Shown here: positions 62,093-64,000 of the stretch, piece after piece
Layout of the letters: each line of letters starts with the position of its first letter
How positions within the stretch are numbered: position 1 is the first letter of the stretch
Assembly: GCF_001447995.1 (NCBI RefSeq)
Contig: NZ_LDPE01000002.1
Location: 868,001-932,000, forward strand
Direction: 5' to 3'
Source of the DNA: Maribacter dokdonensis DSW-8
GTDB lineage: Bacteria > Bacteroidota > Bacteroidia > Flavobacteriales > Flavobacteriaceae
Length of the DNA: 64,000 nucleotides
The notes under the pieces: generated by a model
What the model was told of the DNA's origin: nothing
The model's input: the letters and a program-made list of their open reading frames with translations, nothing else
Databases searched by the model: none
Position numbers and translations under genes: made by a program

Positions 62093-62629
62093 TTACCAGT
62101 CTGCCAAAGAGGCGTTGAAAATATCTTGGGTTAGTCTTTCAAAAATTACCTCGTGGGCTTCACTTTTTATAGTTGCTAACTGTGTGTCTGCAGGGTAGTC
62201 GTAAAAGAAAGAAAAGCTTTGGTCAAACGCGGCATCTTCTTTCAACTGATTGTAGAACCTGACTTTAACCCGTATAGAAAGCCTGTTTTGCGCTGCTGTT
62301 TGCGCTGCAGTTGCAGACATTGGTGAAATTTTATATTCTGTAATTTCACCTTCGTATAGTAAATCTGGATTGCCCGTACTGATCAATTCTAAGCTGGTTT
62401 GGTTTTGAATTCTATCTTGCAATGCAAGTGTGAAGTCTCTATCCATACCAGGTTCAAAAGTAGAACCAGGACTTTGAGTGGCATAATTTTGAAAATAATT
62501 GACCTTAAAGGTTTTTGCTTCACCCACATTTCCGCCAGTGAAATTGTATACACCACAACTTAAAAATAAAAATACAGGAAGTAGGTATAGTATGGATTGT
62601 TTAAGATATCTCATTGAAATGCGATTCAT
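62093..62629 (-). CDS. lptE: LPS-assembly lipoprotein LptE
   Basis: A 178-residue outer-membrane lipoprotein (YLLPVFLFLSCGVYNFTGG, lipid-modified Cys near residue 25). The LptE fold is seen in AKTFKVNYFQNYATQSPGSTFEPGMDRDFTLALQDRIQNQTSLELISTGNPDLLYEGEITEYKI, typical of the Bacteroidetes LptE family. It plugs LptD and helps place lipopolysaccharide in the outer leaflet. The start at 62629 leaves a 6-base gap to the sigma-54 activator; an ATG five codons later is also possible. With lptC at 25 kb this window encodes two parts of the Lpt machine. Confidence 0.9.
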   Translation of the reverse strand: MNRISMRYLKQSILYLLPVFLFLSCGVYNFTGGNVGEAKTFKVNYFQNYATQSPGSTFEPGMDRDFTLALQDRIQNQTSLELISTGNPDLLYEGEITEYKISPMSATAAQTAAQNRLSIRVKVRFYNQLKEDAAFDQSFSFFYDYPADTQLATIKSEAHEVIFERLTQDIFNASLADW

Positions 62630-62635
62630 TTAATG

Positions 62636-63922
62636 TTAAAGGTCGTATTGTTTTATTTTGCGGTAAAGTGTGCGCTCAGAAATACCTAACTCAGTTGCGG
62701 CTGCCTTTCTTTTCCCTCTGTTTCTTTCTAATGACTTTTTAATCAATTCTACCTCTTTCTCCTGTAAAGATAGGGTTTCTTCTTCTTGAATTTCTTCGGC
62801 AAAATGATATTTGTCTTCGTAAGAATCTTGAATAATAGATGCTTCTTCGTTTTTAGGTTCGGGTAAGTGCAGAACGTTTAAAGAATTATCATCTTGGGTG
62901 TCATGATCAAAATCAACATCCTCATCATCTTCATTACCATAGATTTTACGTATAAGGTTTTCATTCTCTTTTTGAACTTTTTGAGAATCATTGTTCTTAA
63001 GTAGCTCCATGGTCAACTTCTTAAGATCGTTAAGGTCACCTTTCATATCGAACAAAACCTTGTATAGGATTTCTCTTTCGTTGCTGAAATCACTTTCAGA
63101 TTTAGAATTGGAAACTACCGCAGGTAAATTGCTTGTATTGTTATTAGGTAAATATCCGTGCAGGGTAGATGCTGTAATGGCTCTGTTTTCTTCAAGGACA
63201 GACACTTGTTCAGCAATATTCCTTAACTGACGTATGTTACCCGGCCACCTATATTTGGTAAGTAAAGAAACGGCATGGTCATCTAGTCTGATCGTGGGCA
63301 TCTTGTATTTCTGACTAAAATCTGATGCAAATTTTCTGAACAATAAATGAATATCGTCTTGGCGTTCACGTAAAGGTGGTATGTTGATTTCAACGGTACT
63401 TAGTCGGTAATAAAGATCCTCGCGAAAGCGTTCTTTTTTAATCGCCTCGAACATATTAACATTTGTGGCGGCAACAATGCGTACATCTGTTTTTTGAACT
63501 TGGGAGGAGCCAACTTTTAAAAATTCTCCGTTCTCCAATACACGTAATAAACGAACCTGCGTGGTTAAAGGTAGCTCGCCAACCTCATCTAAAAATATGG
63601 TGCCGCCATCGGCAACTTCAAAATAACCACTTCTGGTTTGCGTAGCACCTGTGAAAGCACCTTTTTCATGACCAAAAAGTTCACTGTCTATGGTGCCTTC
63701 CGGTATGGCTCCACAGTTGACCGCAATATATTTAGCATGCTTTCTGTGAGAAAGCGAATGAATAATTTTTGGTATCGATTCTTTACCTACACCGCTTTCA
63801 CCGGTAACCAAAACAGAAATATCTGTTGCGGCAACCTGCATTGCTTTTTCTAGAGCACGATTCAATTTTGGGTCTTGCCCAATAATTTCAAAACGTTGTT
63901 TTATACTTTGTATGCTTTCCAT
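62636..63922 (-). CDS. Sigma-54-dependent transcriptional activator (no receiver domain)
   Basis: A 428-residue NtrC-class AAA+ activator. Walker A is GESGVGKES (41-48 with Lys47), the sigma-54-contacting loop is GAFTGA (88-93), Walker B is IFLDEVGEL, and the arginine finger region [27 protein letters not shown] follows. There is no N-terminal receiver or GAF domain: the AAA+ module begins within 20 residues of the start. An acidic linker (about 330-390, [14 protein letters not shown]) precedes a Fis-type HTH ([21 protein letters not shown], 405-426). As the second gene of a miaB-led unit ahead of lptE and secG, its targets may include envelope genes. Confidence 0.92.
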   Translation of the reverse strand: [428 protein letters not shown]

Positions 63923-63941
63923 ATAAAATGGCTACTAAAAG

Positions 63942-64000
63942 TTAATTATTGTCAGAATACCCAACAGCAAGACCTTTTAAGGTTGCTGAAGTGCAATCAT
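63942..64000 (-). CDS. miaB: tRNA-2-methylthio-N6-dimethylallyladenosine synthase MiaB (3' end only)
   Basis: The last 18 codons before a TAA at 63942: ...DCTSATLKGLAVGYSDNN. This matches the C-terminal TRAM-domain end of flavobacterial MiaB (CTSATLKG), and miaB is the usual gene upstream of the sigma-54 activator in this group. MiaB is a radical-SAM enzyme that thiolates A37 in tRNAs reading U-starting codons. The gene starts beyond the window. The gap to the activator is 19 bases, so they are probably co-transcribed. The call rests on a short stretch plus gene order. Confidence 0.7.
   Translation of the reverse strand, partial: DCTSATLKGLAVGYSDNN

Overview
The window is AT-rich bacterial chromosome from a member of the Bacteroidetes, almost certainly a marine Flavobacteriaceae (Maribacter/Zobellia-like; the genus is a guess). 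The evidence is the TAnnTTTG-type -7 promoter boxes, weak Shine-Dalgarno signals, a TonB receptor with a carboxypeptidase-regulatory-like N-terminal domain, lipoproteins with SC+acidic N-termini, a DPP-IV/POT peptide system, a GYDIA-type GHMP kinase beside HMG-CoA reductase, and the order miaB / sigma-54 activator / lptE / TPR / secG / groES / groEL. I see no insertion sequence, prophage, CRISPR array or rRNA. The only tRNA is tRNA-Phe(GAA).

Layout. 0-2.3 kb: a divergent LysR/LysE pair with a T-N11-A dyad, a candidate structured RNA in front of a SAM methyltransferase, and a RidA-family protein. 2.5-7.6 kb: two GT2 glycosyltransferases (one processive and membrane-bound, one polyprenyl-phosphate type) with a MORN-repeat protein, then a GH78 rhamnosidase-like enzyme. 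7.7-12.6 kb: a membrane polyferredoxin and its FAD oxidoreductase, divergent from a DUF547 protein and an outer-membrane barrel. 12.7-15.1 kb: a single-POTRA BamA-like protein and a cell-wall amidase. 15.2-21.4 kb: a kelch lipoprotein, an arsenosugar-type set (TIGR04283 and TIGR04282 glycosyltransferases, purine nucleoside phosphorylase, rhodanese) with a perfect 8x7-bp tandem repeat inside it, and a GH32 fructan hydrolase.

21.7-29.7 kb: tRNA-Phe, then an envelope-biogenesis run (coaX, an OMP, a TPR protein, lptC, a small membrane protein, a CorC/HlyC-type protein, a PpiD-like foldase). 29.7-32.0 kb: mevalonate-pathway genes. 32.2-35.9 kb: DPP-IV plus POT transporter, which would cut peptides outside the inner membrane and import the products. 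35.9-43.1 kb: comEC, NlpC/P60, lpxB, a small membrane protein, surE, and a divergent C-terminal processing protease. 43.1-45.6 kb: a DoxX-like protein, overlapping msrB/msrA, and an exported DNA/RNA endonuclease. 45.6-53.4 kb: the rod-shape operon mreB-mreC-mreD-PBP2-rodA, purH, and a GAF-domain (free-Met-sulfoxide-reductase-like) protein.

53.5-58.3 kb is the most distinctive stretch: an orphan lipoprotein, then an apparent metal (probably copper) acquisition or handling set made of a Cys-rich HYC_CC_PP protein, a TonB receptor with a Cys-Cys pair in its plug, and a secreted CxxC heavy-metal-associated protein. It is followed by a 32-residue Lys/Ala/Pro microprotein. The TonB receptor carries two in-frame copies of a REP-like 20-mer. 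58.4-64 kb: groEL, groES, secG, a TPR protein, lptE, a receiver-less sigma-54 activator, and the 3' end of miaB.

Perfect TAnnTTTG boxes sit only 4-12 nt before several start codons (rhodanese, nuclease, HYC protein, GAF protein). This suggests that leaderless or very short-leader mRNAs are common here and helps choose start codons.
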